NCBI RefSeq assembly: GCF_002261335.1
Contig: NZ_NEVL01000004.1
Coordinates: 62,001 to 126,000, forward strand
Length of the DNA: 64,000 bases
Reading direction: 5' to 3'
From: Bordetella genomosp. 1
GTDB lineage: Bacteria; Pseudomonadota; Gammaproteobacteria; Burkholderiales; Burkholderiaceae_B
Position 1 is the stretch's first letter. Each line of letters opens with the position of its first letter. The position numbers and the translations under genes were made by a program. Of this stretch, positions 9,818 to 17,948 are shown one piece after another. The notes beneath the pieces are model-generated. The model saw only the letters and a program-made list of their open reading frames with translations, had not been told where the DNA came from and searched no databases.

Positions 9818-10033
9818 TCAGGGTGCCAGGCGAAAGCCCAGGTCCACGCCCCACTTGTCGGTTTCACGCAACCACTTCGCGCCGCACTCGATGCAACGGA
9901 AATGGTCTTCACGGTTTTCCTCGCGACCCTTCTGGGTCGGGCTGGTGAAACCTTGGTGCCCCATACGGTGGTGCGGCTGCACACCCGCTTGCCCAGGGTA
10001 AATCGCCTGGCACGCAGGACACATCACACTCAT
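9818..10033 (-). CDS. Small zinc-ribbon protein (71 aa)
   Basis: Small protein with two Cys pairs, CPAC at residues 5-8 and CIEC at about 47-50, separated by a basic loop with several His. This is the layout of a zinc ribbon. The C-terminal KWLRETDKWGVDLGF is aromatic and charged. No enzymatic motif is visible, and a role in nucleic-acid or protein binding is only a guess. The upstream region at 10040-10070 is AT-rich and could hold its promoter. Confidence 0.7.
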   Translation of the reverse strand: MSVMCPACQAIYPGQAGVQPHHRMGHQGFTSPTQKGREENREDHFRCIECGAKWLRETDKWGVDLGFRLAP

Positions 10034-10155
10034 GGCTCGCTCCCTTCACAATAATTGCCAAATTGTAAGGGATTTCGACCCATCAGCTGTTGCGGTAACG
10101 TTTTACGACCGCGAAAGTAACGCAGTGCGACTTTAAAGTAACAGTGCCGCCCGGC

Positions 10156-11259
10156 TCAGGGCAGCGCCGCGTATCCGGTCGCGAAGTGATAGGGCGTGGT
10201 CGCCGGCATGTCGGGGCGCACCACCTGCCCCGCCGCGTCCAGGCATTCGTGCCAGCCACGCGCATGCAGAAAGCGCGCGCGCAACGCGCCGAGTTGCGCC
10301 GTCAGCGCGTGCCCGTCGCCGATGAGCGCCAGGTAGCGCGTGTATTCGGTCTGGGCCCAGACGCGCTCGACCGGGTCGCGCACCGCGCCGTCCAGATCGA
10401 GGGCCGCCACCACCGCATGCGTGTCGGCGCGCACGCCATGCTGGCGCGCCCACGCCGCGCCGCGCGCGATCGCGGCCTCGAGCTCGAGCCCGGCAAACAC
10501 GTCGGGCGCGCTGTCGAGCAAGGCAAACCATTCGAACTGATGGCCCGGCTCGATGCGGTTGGACGGCGTGCCCAGCGGCGCCTCCGCCACGCACAGCGCG
10601 GGCGCGTGCAGATAGAGATCCGCCACGCCCTGCACCACGCGCCGCAGTTGCTGCGCGAACCAGGCCGGCTCCGCCACGGCGGCCGCGGCCAGATAAGCCT
10701 CGGTCAGGTGCATCACCGGGTTCTGCTCGGGCCCGCGCAGCACCGCGCGCCAGTCGGCCGACAGCGCCGCCACGTAATGGCCGTCGGCGCGCCGGAACTG
10801 CGCCTCGATGTTCTGCGCGGTGGCGAGCAGCAGCTCGCGCGCCGCGGGGTTCTGGCTGCGGGCCAGCCACGCGGCGCAGGCAAACACCACGAAGGCGTGG
10901 GTGTAGAGATCCTGCGTCGTATCCAGCGGCGCGCCCGCCGCATCGATGCTGTAGTACCAGCCGCCATCCTGCGGATTGCGAAAGCGCTGCTGCAGCGAGG
11001 CGAACAGCGTTGCCGCGTGCGCGGCGGCCGCGGCGCCGGGTGCCACCGCATGCACGTAGAGCTGGCGCGCGCAGGCCATGGCGCGATAACGGGTGTCGGG
11101 CAATGCGGCGCCGGTCACGCCATCGAGCGATTCGTGCGCCAGCCCGAGCGCGTCGTTCCATCCGGCCTGCTGCCAGACCGGCAGGATGATCTCGGCGTAG
11201 TGTTGGCGGAGCGCTGCCGCGAGCGGTGCAGCGGCGGAGAGGGGCAAGGCGGAAGGCAT
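10156..11259 (-). CDS. AGE-family epimerase/isomerase (N-acylglucosamine 2-epimerase-like, 367 aa)
   Basis: (alpha/alpha)6-barrel sugar epimerase or isomerase. Family features include DGGWYYSIDAAGAP, TQDLYTHAFVVFACA, NPVMHLTEAYLAA, EPGHQFEWFALL (the His-Glu active-site segment) and VWAQTEYTRYLAL. Known members interconvert N-acetylglucosamine and N-acetylmannosamine, or mannose and fructose, or cellobiose units; the sequence does not settle which. I start at the ATG at 11259 (MPSALPLSAAAP); the longer frame adds a Pro/Arg-rich leader out of keeping with the family. It stands alone, with no sugar transporter or kinase beside it. Confidence 0.88.
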   Translation of the reverse strand: MPSALPLSAAAPLAAALRQHYAEIILPVWQQAGWNDALGLAHESLDGVTGAALPDTRYRAMACARQLYVHAVAPGAAAAAHAATLFASLQQRFRNPQDGGWYYSIDAAGAPLDTTQDLYTHAFVVFACAAWLARSQNPAARELLLATAQNIEAQFRRADGHYVAALSADWRAVLRGPEQNPVMHLTEAYLAAAAVAEPAWFAQQLRRVVQGVADLYLHAPALCVAEAPLGTPSNRIEPGHQFEWFALLDSAPDVFAGLELEAAIARGAAWARQHGVRADTHAVVAALDLDGAVRDPVERVWAQTEYTRYLALIGDGHALTAQLGALRARFLHARGWHECLDAAGQVVRPDMPATTPYHFATGYAALP

Positions 11260-11437
11260 ACGAAGGCGCGACTCGCGAGGTTCGGGAACGACGGGCGCGG
11301 CCGCCAAAGGCGTGGGCGGCGCGCATACCCGGCACGATACCGCAGATCGCCGCGCACCGCCGGGCGCCGCGACTGGCGCCGGCCCAAAAGCAAGAATGCC
11401 GCGCGAACGCGGCATTCCTGATGGGGTGGGAAGATGG

Positions 11438-11650
11438 TCAGCGGTAGATGTTTTCGCGCAGCCAATCCTGCGCGAAGGCCTCGGCGCGATTGCGAGCCTC
11501 GTCGAGCGAGTCGCAGGCGCCCAGGTAAGAAAAGGCTGCGTCGACCTCGGTACCGCCCTCGGCGGTCACGGTGAGCAAGACCCCGTATCCGCCAGTGTCC
11601 ATGGCTGCCGTCGATACGTCGATCAGTACTTCCTGGTCACGATGCTGCAT
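11438..11650 (-). CDS. Small hypothetical protein (70 aa)
   Basis: 70-residue soluble, acidic protein of unknown function: MQHRDQEVLIDVSTAAMDTG followed by a strand-rich middle (GVLLTVTAEGG) and a helical C-terminus (LDEARNRAEAFAQDWLREN). A GGAGG-type ribosome site precedes the ATG on the minus strand. The alternating strand/helix pattern looks like a compact alpha-beta domain. I see no signal peptide, membrane helix or metal motif. Confidence 0.65.
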   Translation of the reverse strand: MQHRDQEVLIDVSTAAMDTGGYGVLLTVTAEGGTEVDAAFSYLGACDSLDEARNRAEAFAQDWLRENIYR

Positions 11651-11809
11651 GGCGTCCTCCCAGTCGAATTACTGCTGCACACGAGCCGGATGGCCCGCAT
11701 GTTCGTGGCGGTCAAATCGCCGCCATTACTACTTGGACTGTCCCAATGCCTGCAAGTTCAACCGCTATTGGCACGCAACCCGCAACAGTGTGTTCAGCGA
11801 TGCGTGAAC

Positions 11810-12034
11810 CTATTGCCGGTGGATTGCGCCCGGCCCCTCCATGTGCAATGCCAGCTTGCCTTTCTCCGTCAACACCAGCTGGCCGTCTTCGGATCTGCTT
11901 ATGCATCGCAGCGTAATCAGCGCTTCGATGAATTTCTCGGGCACCTCGGTTTCCAGGCCTCGCCCCTGTTGGTGCTCGGCCAGCACTTGCAGCCAATAGG
12001 CCAATTCACCTTGTTGAATCTGGGGGCTTGCCAT
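11810..12034 (-). CDS. Small hypothetical protein, winged-helix-like (74 aa)
   Basis: 74 residues with three predicted helices and a short hairpin: LAYWLQVLAEHQQ, EVPEKFIEALITLRCI, then SRSEDGQLVLTEKGKLALHM. The last segment resembles the wing of small winged-helix proteins. It reads in the same direction as the 70-aa gene 159 bp downstream. Function unknown. Base composition here is lower in GC than in most of the window, which could mean foreign origin or simply low expression. Confidence 0.65.
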   Translation of the reverse strand: MASPQIQQGELAYWLQVLAEHQQGRGLETEVPEKFIEALITLRCISRSEDGQLVLTEKGKLALHMEGPGAIHRQ

Positions 12035-12191
12035 GAACGCTTATACCTCTATGTGATCAGCGTAGAACATACCATGCCCCCGTCGCGCCGCTCGTGATCG
12101 GCTGAAACAATTTTCTGCTTGCACGCGCATGGCCACAGCAATAAATTGAACTTGCCGGAGCCGCTGACACCCAATGCGTGCGTGGGCCGGC

Positions 12192-12230
12192 AAGAGCGCC
12201 CCAGACTCATCCGCGAGCTGGGGCGCTCTT
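12192..12230. terminator. Strong hairpin, terminator or end of a small RNA
   Basis: A 13-bp perfect stem (AAGAGCGCCCCAG pairing with CTGGGGCGCTCTT) encloses a 13-base loop. The short T run on the plus strand is weak (CTTCATTT). No obvious gene ends immediately next to it, so it may terminate an unannotated small RNA from the 12060-12190 region. Confidence 0.55.
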
Positions 12231-12691
12231 CATTTGTGCCCCGCCTTCGCGCATCGATGGTCGCGCCCCGCGCACTGCCACGCATCGCTACCTCGTCACT
12301 CACCGCTCCAGCGCCCCCCCTTGGCCGTGTTCGCACGTCGCATGCCGGCATGCTTGCATCAACGGGCGCGACGCGGCCCCTTGTCTGGTCTACGGCAAGC
12401 CGCACGGCCTTCTTAATGCGGGTAAACGCACCGGCGCGCTACACGGGGCCTGCACACCCGTCGGGCCTGGCGCGCGTTGCCGTGTGCCGACACTCGCCCG
12501 TCGCCCTGACCGGCGCAACCCCATGCAAAGTGTGACCAGCCGTTGCCTCGCCGCGCGTTGCGCGGCGCACAAGCGCGTCCGCCTTCGTTGCCGCGCGAGC
12601 CCCGTCGCAGCTCGCGCGCCCGCCCGTGCTGCAGGGCAATGTTGCGGCCGCAACCGGTTTCTGCCACCCCGCCGCCCCCTGGAAAACCCTA

Positions 12692-12706
12692 GCGACAAAT
12701 TGTCGC
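12692..12706. promoter_or_regulatory. Palindrome upstream of the 60-aa membrane protein
   Basis: GCGACAAATTGTCGC is a perfect 7-1-7 inverted repeat about 100 bp before the ATG at 12808. Its size and position suit a dimeric repressor or activator site. The binding factor is unknown. Confidence 0.4.
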
Positions 12707-12807
12707 AGGGGGGCGTAGATTGGGTTCGACAGCAGCACAGCAGCACAAGCATCAGGCATCGATCCGCATCAGAACCATTCATCCCCTCGGGTGAAGTCGG
12801 AGGCAAC

Positions 12808-12990
12808 ATGACCTATGTCGCAGTCTGTTCGTTGTTGGTGATCCTGGCCATCGTGGCCCTGTTGGTGGCAACCATCCGGTTCGCCGGAAGCGAGACGCCA
12901 GCGCGCGTGTCGGCCGCATTGGGCGGATCCACGTTCGCCTTCCTGCTCATCCTGCCCGTGAGCATTCTGTTGATGCAAAGCTTCGAGTGA
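12808..12990 (+). CDS. Small two-helix membrane protein (60 aa)
   Basis: 60 residues with a strong ribosome site (GGAGG, 6 bases before ATG 12808). Two hydrophobic segments, about residues 2-24 (VAVCSLLVILAIVALLVATI) and 38-56 (GGSTFAFLLILPVSILLM), are joined by a short polar loop. The larger frame open from 12178 has no meaning upstream of this start. Function unknown; it is followed by a strong terminator at 13085-13112, so it is a self-contained transcription unit. Confidence 0.7.
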   Translation: MTYVAVCSLLVILAIVALLVATIRFAGSETPARVSAALGGSTFAFLLILPVSILLMQSFE

Positions 12991-13084
12991 GTCTGGCGGG
13001 GCCCCGAGCGCCCGCAACGCTGCGCATCGCGCACGGCTGGCGCTGCGCACCGCCCGCATCGCGGCGCCGTCCGTGGCCTCAACG

Positions 13085-13112
13085 AAAAAACCCGCCGGCT
13101 GGCGGGTTTTTT
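13085..13112. terminator. Bidirectional rho-independent terminator
   Basis: AAAAAACCCGCC and GGCGGGTTTTTT form a perfect 12-bp stem around GGCT, with T runs on both strands. It separates the convergent small membrane protein (ends 12990) and the CsbD-like gene (ends 13129). Confidence 0.92.
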
Positions 13113-13128
13113 CTTGCGTCGCGCGGGT

Positions 13129-13410
13129 TCAGTCGCGACCGAAGCTGCCGCGCACGCGGCCCAGCAGATAGGCCACCAGGCCCACGGCGAGCACGGCGCC
13201 CACGGGATGGCGGCGCACCAGCGTCGTCACCGAGTCGGCCACGTCATCGAGGTTGTTGGCCACGGCGCCGTAGGCGTTCTGCACCTTGCCCTCGACCTGG
13301 CGGGCCACGCCGCGCAGACGCGCGTCGGAATCGGAGAACGCATCTCCGAACGCTTCCTCACCGCGGCCCACGAGTTCTTTCACTTTTCCTGCTGCACGAT
13401 CCACGCTCAT
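13129..13410 (-). CDS. CsbD/DUF883-like stress protein with C-terminal membrane anchor (93 aa)
   Basis: The N-terminal half (MSVDRAAGKVKELVGRGEEA, then DARLRGVARQVEGKVQNAYG) is CsbD-like: amphipathic helices rich in Lys, Glu and Ala, seen in general-stress proteins. The C-terminal half (RRHPVGAVLAVGLVAYLLGRV) matches the DUF883/ElaB type membrane anchor of ribosome-associated proteins. Start at 13410 is preceded by GGAGAGATGCA; the longer frame is rejected. The role is probably stress-related at the membrane, but the molecular activity of CsbD proteins is unknown. Confidence 0.85.
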   Translation of the reverse strand: MSVDRAAGKVKELVGRGEEAFGDAFSDSDARLRGVARQVEGKVQNAYGAVANNLDDVADSVTTLVRRHPVGAVLAVGLVAYLLGRVRGSFGRD

Positions 13411-13526
13411 TGCATCTCTCCTTCTGGTCCCGCCCGGCGACGGGAGTGTTGCGACGGCGCGCCGGCGCGGCACGCCGCCCTTGCAAGCCGCCCGCCATGC
13501 GGACGGCTGTGGCGATCACAGGCCGA

Positions 13527-14120
13527 TCAGAGATCCAGCTTGTTGATCTTGGCGCCTTCGAGCGACACACCGGCCATCAGGCCCATGTTGTTCAGCACGA
13601 AGCCCACCACCGGCTGCTGCGCGGTGTTGGTGTCGATGCGGCCATTCGCACCGATGTTGGCCACGGCCACCGAAGCGTCGGCGCCGGCGGTCCAGCCATT
13701 GCTGTTGCGGAACTTGTCGAGCGCGTCCTGGGTCATGAAGAGCAGGATGACGGCCTTGGACTGGGCACCGGCCTGGAAGCCGACCGAACCGGCGGTGGTG
13801 CTGTAGTAGCCGGCGTTGGTGCCGCCCACGCGCAACACGCCCTTGCCGTGCTGGGCGCCGACCACGAAGCTGGCGCTCACGACCGACGGGAACACCAGGA
13901 CGCCCTTGGCGCGCTGGACCAGTTCCTTGGCCTGCGGCGAGGCTTGGTAGAGTTTGCTCAGTGCGGCGTCGGCGCTGGAGTTGATCTCCTGGCGCTGGCT
14001 GGTCGCCGTGCCGGTGTCGTGCGGCTTGGTGGTCGTGCAACCCGTGAAAACCAGCCCGGCGAGGGCAACGGTTGCGGCGGCGAGACCGCCACGGCGCAGA
14101 CCGGAATTGTGTTTGAACAT
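13527..14120 (-). CDS. YSC84-domain lipoprotein (197 aa)
   Basis: Exported lipoprotein: signal segment with lipobox LVFTGC at about residues 24-29 after a start at 14120 (MFKHNSGLRRGG). The mature part carries the YSC84/Las17-binding-like domain: RAKGVLVFPSVVSASFVVGAQHGKGVLRVGG, then QSKAVILLFMTQDALDKFRNS and a C-terminal GVSLEGAKINKLD. In bacteria these proteins bind lipids in envelope preparations, but the physiological role is not established. The start is chosen to place the signal peptide properly; the ATG at 14180 adds 20 polar residues. Confidence 0.88.
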   Translation of the reverse strand: MFKHNSGLRRGGLAAATVALAGLVFTGCTTTKPHDTGTATSQRQEINSSADAALSKLYQASPQAKELVQRAKGVLVFPSVVSASFVVGAQHGKGVLRVGGTNAGYYSTTAGSVGFQAGAQSKAVILLFMTQDALDKFRNSNGWTAGADASVAVANIGANGRIDTNTAQQPVVGFVLNNMGLMAGVSLEGAKINKLDL

Positions 14121-14310
14121 GGGGGCTCTCCCTGTGGTTGTGTGTGAAACAACCTTATCAAGCCCTTTGTGCCAATCCACTACAGCACGGCGACATTAGC
14201 GCTGCAAAAACTACCGGATGTGTCTGCAAGCCGCGTGCCTGCTACACGCGGGCACACTTTCCGGCCGTGTGCCGTCACATTCTGATGACATCCTGATGTA
14301 CAGCCGCCCG

Positions 14311-15231
14311 TCAGGCGGCGCTGCGCGCCAGCGCGCCGAGGCGCGGAAGGCGTCCGCCCAGCGCCGACACCAGCACACTGGCCGCGATCAGCGCGAGGCC
14401 GGCGATCAGGTCGCCCGACAGGCGCTCCTGAAACACCAGGGCGGAGATGAGCAGGCCGATGAGCGGCACGCACAGCATCGCAATCGAGGTGGCCACCGGC
14501 GGCATGCGCTGCGTCATGCCGAGCACCACGATGAAGGTCAGCGCGGTGGCGAGCGGCCCGGTGTAGGCGATCAGCGGCCACACCGCGGCGTCCGCGAGAA
14601 AGGCCGGCGCGCCGTCATGCAGCCAGGCCAGCGCCAGGAGCGGCACGGTGGCGACGGCGGTCTGCCACGGAATCATCTCCGCGCCGAGCCGCACATGCCG
14701 TTGTGCGCGCAACTGAATGATGTTGCAGGCCCAGGCGAACGACGCGCCCAGCAGCATGGCGAGCCCGACGACGAGCTGGGGCTGCCAGGGCGAGAACGCC
14801 GGCGCCACGATCACGCCGATGCCGGCATAGCTCAGCAGGGTGGCGACCCACTGCACGCCGTTGAGGCGTTCGCGCAGCAGCAGCGACGACAAAGGGATCA
14901 CCCAGATCGAGGTGGCGTAGGCAATGATGGACGCGCGGCCCGGCGGCACATACTGCAGCGCCCACAGCGCCAGGGCCGTGAAGGCCCCCATCTGCAGCAG
15001 GCCGACGCCCGCCACCAGCGGCCATTCGGCACGCGTGGGCCGGCGCAGCCGGCCCAGCACGGCGAGCACCACCACGCTCAGCAGCGCGGCCGACGCAAAG
15101 CGGCTGGCCGCCAGCCAGAGCGGGCTCATGTGGCCCAGCCCCAGTTTCATCACGGGCCAGTTGCCGCCCCAGATCGCCACGGCCCCGACCAACGGACCGA
15201 ACCTGCCCCACACACTTTGCTGCTGTGCCAT
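14311..15231 (-). CDS. EamA/DMT-family exporter (306 aa)
   Basis: Ten-helix drug/metabolite transporter made of two EamA repeats. Each repeat is visible: [17 protein letters not shown] with the following [18 protein letters not shown], and later [18 protein letters not shown] with [17 protein letters not shown]. Members often export amino acids or related metabolites. It is divergent from an Lrp/AsnC regulator 157 bp away, a pairing common for amino-acid exporters under substrate-responsive control. No substrate can be named. Confidence 0.9.
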   Translation of the reverse strand: MAQQQSVWGRFGPLVGAVAIWGGNWPVMKLGLGHMSPLWLAASRFASAALLSVVVLAVLGRLRRPTRAEWPLVAGVGLLQMGAFTALALWALQYVPPGRASIIAYATSIWVIPLSSLLLRERLNGVQWVATLLSYAGIGVIVAPAFSPWQPQLVVGLAMLLGASFAWACNIIQLRAQRHVRLGAEMIPWQTAVATVPLLALAWLHDGAPAFLADAAVWPLIAYTGPLATALTFIVVLGMTQRMPPVATSIAMLCVPLIGLLISALVFQERLSGDLIAGLALIAASVLVSALGGRLPRLGALARSAA

Positions 15232-15388
15232 CGAAGACTACCGAACGCGTTTGCGGACCGTCCGATACGGCCCAGGATACGAGCGCAAAGTCTATCGGGG
15301 GTGGCGCCGCACTTGTAGCTGCAATACACTGCCAGGCAGCCCTATAACAGCACAGCCGAATCGTTTTAACTCAATAGAAAGGCACGAT

Positions 15389-15859
15389 ATGCTGGACATC
15401 TCCCTGGATGCCACCGACATACGAATCCTGAACGAACTCCAGCGCGACGCCCGCCTCACCAATGTCGAGCTGGCGCAGCGGGTCAATCTGTCGCCCTCGC
15501 CCTGCCTGGCGCGGGTCCGCAAGCTCGAGGCCGACGGCCTGATCGACCGTCGCGTCACGCTGCTCAACGCGCGCAAGCTCGGCCTGAAGGTCAACGTCTT
15601 CATTTCGATCTCGCTGGACAAGCAGCGCAAGGCCGCGCTCGACGTGTTCGAACGCGAGATCGCGGTGCTGCCGGAGATCATGGAGTGCTATCTGATGTCG
15701 GGCGACGCCGATTATCTGGTGCGCGCGCTGGTGCCCGACGTGGACGCGCTCGAGCGGCTGATCGTGGAGCACATCACGCGCATTCCCGGCGTGGCGAGCA
15801 TCCGGTCGAGCTTCGCGCTCAAGCAGGTGCTCTATACCACCGCCGTGCCGCTGTCCTGA
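15389..15859 (+). CDS. Lrp/AsnC-family transcriptional regulator (156 aa)
   Basis: The N-terminal helix-turn-helix [42 protein letters not shown] is typical of the family, followed by a RAM ligand-binding domain ([35 protein letters not shown], with the GDADY ligand loop). Start at 15389 follows GAAAGGCACG. It is divergent from the EamA exporter and likely controls it in response to an amino acid. It converges on the iron-permease homologue with 6 bp between stops. Confidence 0.93.
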   Translation: MLDISLDATDIRILNELQRDARLTNVELAQRVNLSPSPCLARVRKLEADGLIDRRVTLLNARKLGLKVNVFISISLDKQRKAALDVFEREIAVLPEIMECYLMSGDADYLVRALVPDVDALERLIVEHITRIPGVASIRSSFALKQVLYTTAVPLS

Positions 15860-15865
15860 ACGCGC

Positions 15866-16477
15866 TCAGTCGGCGCCGCGCTCCGGCTCGCCGCCCAGGC
15901 GCGCCAGCCGGCCCTGCACGTGGCGCGACATCTGCTCGTAGTGGCTGGCGAGCCGCCGCAGCTCGTCCTCGTCGAGGTCCTCCGCGTCCACCAGGCTGTC
16001 GTCGGCGCCGCGTAGCGCCAGCAGCAGCTCGTCGAGCTTGAGGTGCACGGCCTGGCTGTCCTTGTTCTGGCTCTGCTGGATCAGGAACACCATCAGGAAG
16101 GTGATGATCGTGGTGCCGGTGTTGACCACCAGTTGCCAGGTCTCCGAATAGCCGAAGACCGGACCGGTCACACACCACACCACGATCGCGGCCAGCGCCA
16201 GGCCGAAGGCAATCGGCGAACCCGTCCAGCGCGTGACGGTCCGCGCGAACCGGTCGAAGAAGTGGCCGTGCTTGCGCTGGCCGCCCGCGGCCGGCGCGGT
16301 GCGATCGCCGTTGCCCTGCCCTTCGCCCGGCGCGTCGCGCCTGGTCTCGCGACCGCCTCGCCCCCGTGCGGGGGCCCGGCAGGCCGGCCCACGCGATGCC
16401 TTGCGTCCGCGCAGCACGCGCACAGGGTCGGGACGGCTCGGCGGCTGCGGTTCTCCATTGGGATTTGGGCGGTTCAT
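15866..16477 (-). CDS. Low-affinity iron permease family membrane protein (203 aa)
   Basis: Contains the low-affinity iron permease domain: HFFDRFARTVTRWTGSPIAFGLALAAIVVW, then a second helix WQLVVNTGTTIITFLMVFLIQQSQNKD and LDELL, all signature stretches. The first 60 residues are Pro/Arg/Gly-rich and poorly conserved. Acidic C-terminal region DAEDLDEDELRRL. Start at 16477 is supported by a GGAGG site 8 bases upstream. Despite the family name, direct iron transport by the bacterial members is doubtful; a membrane or cation-related role is safer. Confidence 0.85.
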   Translation of the reverse strand: MNRPNPNGEPQPPSRPDPVRVLRGRKASRGPACRAPARGRGGRETRRDAPGEGQGNGDRTAPAAGGQRKHGHFFDRFARTVTRWTGSPIAFGLALAAIVVWCVTGPVFGYSETWQLVVNTGTTIITFLMVFLIQQSQNKDSQAVHLKLDELLLALRGADDSLVDAEDLDEDELRRLASHYEQMSRHVQGRLARLGGEPERGAD

Positions 16478-16642
16478 GGGGCTCCTCCGTGGCGGCACGA
16501 CGGCCTCCAACATAGCCATCGGCATCCCCCTGCACAAGCATCCGGCGTGCCCGGGCCGAAAGCCCGGTCCGGCCCGGCAGGTCGTCTCCCTGCCGCCCAA
16601 GCCCTCCCGCCGGCTCGACCAGCGGGGTGCATGCCACCCGGC

Positions 16643-17311
16643 TCATTCGGCCGCCGCACCCTTCCCGCGCGATACGCCGTTCAAGAACGCATCCACCCGG
16701 TGGCCGATGACTTCGTCCAGATCGTCGGGTACCGGCAACTGGTAGACCCACTTGCGCACGCCCATATAGAAGAAACTGCTGTGGAAGCCCCAAAGCACCT
16801 CGGTGTCCAGCATCCTCTGCCGCGTGCCCAGCCGGCCGGTCTCGCCATTGTGGTGGCGCAGCTCCTTGATGATGAGCGCGAACACGCGCTCATGGAGCAG
16901 CTTCAGGTAGCGCTGGTTGAGCGTGGGATCCTGCAGCCCCGCATACAGGAAGATGCGCACCCACTCGCCATGCAGGATGGCCCGCGTGTAATCCGTCAGG
17001 TAACTCACCAGCCGTTGCCGCAACGGCACGCTGCGATCTGCCAGCATCCGTTCCCAGGCCGGATCCCAGCGGCTCAGGAATACGCGCTCGTAGACCTTCT
17101 CGATCAATAACTGCTTGCTCGGAAAGTAGCGGTACAGCAGCGGCTGGGTGACGTTCAGGCCGGCGGCGAGCTCGCGCGTCGTGAGGGCAAACCCCTTTTG
17201 CGCAAACAGCGTGATCGCGCGGTCAACGATCTGAGTCTCCCGGTCCGCCGCGGACAGGTTCACGCGGCGGGTCACCGCATCGACTCGGTCCGAATTCTTG
17301 GTGACTTTCAT
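16643..17311 (-). CDS. TetR-family repressor (222 aa)
   Basis: TetR helix-turn-helix at about residues 22-65: RETQIVDRAITLFAQKGFALTTRELAAGLNVTQPLLYRYFPSKQLLIEKVY. The rest is an all-helical ligand domain with LHGEWVRIFLYAGLQDP. Adjacent ATGs at 17314 and 17311 are both possible; AGGGGA spacing favours 17311. It faces the VOC/OpuAC/RidA/MFS operon across two tandem palindromes at 17357-17389, which are very likely its operators, so it is expected to repress both itself and that operon until an unknown ligand appears. Confidence 0.92.
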   Translation of the reverse strand: MKVTKNSDRVDAVTRRVNLSAADRETQIVDRAITLFAQKGFALTTRELAAGLNVTQPLLYRYFPSKQLLIEKVYERVFLSRWDPAWERMLADRSVPLRQRLVSYLTDYTRAILHGEWVRIFLYAGLQDPTLNQRYLKLLHERVFALIIKELRHHNGETGRLGTRQRMLDTEVLWGFHSSFFYMGVRKWVYQLPVPDDLDEVIGHRVDAFLNGVSRGKGAAAE

Positions 17312-17356
17312 CATGCTTTCCCCTGGCGCCACTGCCGGCCCATTGATGGTAGCAAT

Positions 17357-17389
17357 TTATCAACTGATAATTTTTTTATCACTCGATAA
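17357..17389. promoter_or_regulatory. Two tandem TetR operators (TTATCA-NN-TGATAA type)
   Basis: Site 1, 17357-17370, is TTATCAACTGATAA, a perfect 6-2-6 palindrome. Site 2, 17376-17389, is TTATCACTCGATAA, the same with one change. Their centres are 19 bp apart, about two helical turns, so two dimers could bind one face. They lie between the divergent TetR gene and the VOC gene in an AT-rich stretch. Confidence 0.8.
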
Positions 17390-17468
17390 ATAAGGCCCGG
17401 TTCGACGCGCGTCTGCCGACCGGCCGCCACACCCCCCGCGCTCGAGTGATTTCTTCTGGAGACATCAC

Positions 17469-17948
17469 ATGACAATCCTCGGCATCGATCATTTCACCAT
17501 CCGCACGCCGGACGTCGAGCTCAGCGCCAGGTTCTATCACGAGGTCGTTGGCCTGGCGCATGGGCAGCGTCCCGGATTCGCGTTCCCCGGCGCCTGGCTG
17601 TACGCGGACGGCCGCCCGATCCTGCACCTGGTCGGCGCGCCGGAAGGCCAGGCCGAACTGATCGCCTACCTCGGGCAGCGCGATACGGGCAACGGCGCCG
17701 GCAAGGGCACCTGCAAGGGCGCAGGCCGCCTGGATCACATCTCGCTGCGGGCGAGCGGACTGGCCTCGATGCAAGAGAGGTTGTTGGCGTGCGGGCAGCC
17801 CTTCCGCGAACGGGTCGTGCCCGACGTGGCGGAGCACCAGGTGTTCCTCGAGGATCCCAACGGCATCACGATCGAGCTCATCTTCCCCTTCTCGCCCGAC
17901 GACCGGGTCGTGGGCGAACGACTCGATGCGCCGGAGATGACGGCATGA
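17469..17948 (+). CDS. VOC-family protein (glyoxalase/dioxygenase fold, 159 aa)
   Basis: Single-chain VOC protein with two beta-alpha-beta-beta-beta halves. Likely metal ligands are His in GIDHFTIRT (residue 7-8), His in GRLDHISLRA (about residue 91) and Glu in ITIELIFPF (about 139). Family members include glyoxalases, dioxygenases and resistance proteins. The length suits a dimeric small-molecule lyase or isomerase. First gene of a four-gene operon; its stop overlaps the next start (ATGA). Confidence 0.88.
   Translation: MTILGIDHFTIRTPDVELSARFYHEVVGLAHGQRPGFAFPGAWLYADGRPILHLVGAPEGQAELIAYLGQRDTGNGAGKGTCKGAGRLDHISLRASGLASMQERLLACGQPFRERVVPDVAEHQVFLEDPNGITIELIFPFSPDDRVVGERLDAPEMTA

Larger units (their letters stand above)
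12035..12807. other. Gene-poor gap of about 770 bp
   Basis: Apart from the hairpin at 12192-12230 and the palindrome at 12692-12706, I see no convincing gene here. Open frames exist on both strands but are rich in Arg, Cys, Pro and Ala and have no credible ribosome sites. Possible contents are a small RNA near the hairpin, long untranslated leader, or decayed sequence. Confidence 0.5.

Noticed and set aside
10105-10155. Pair of AAAGTAAC direct repeats before the AGE-type gene end
   Set aside because: Only two imperfect copies in a short AT-rich gap; could be a chance duplication and no function is suggested by position.
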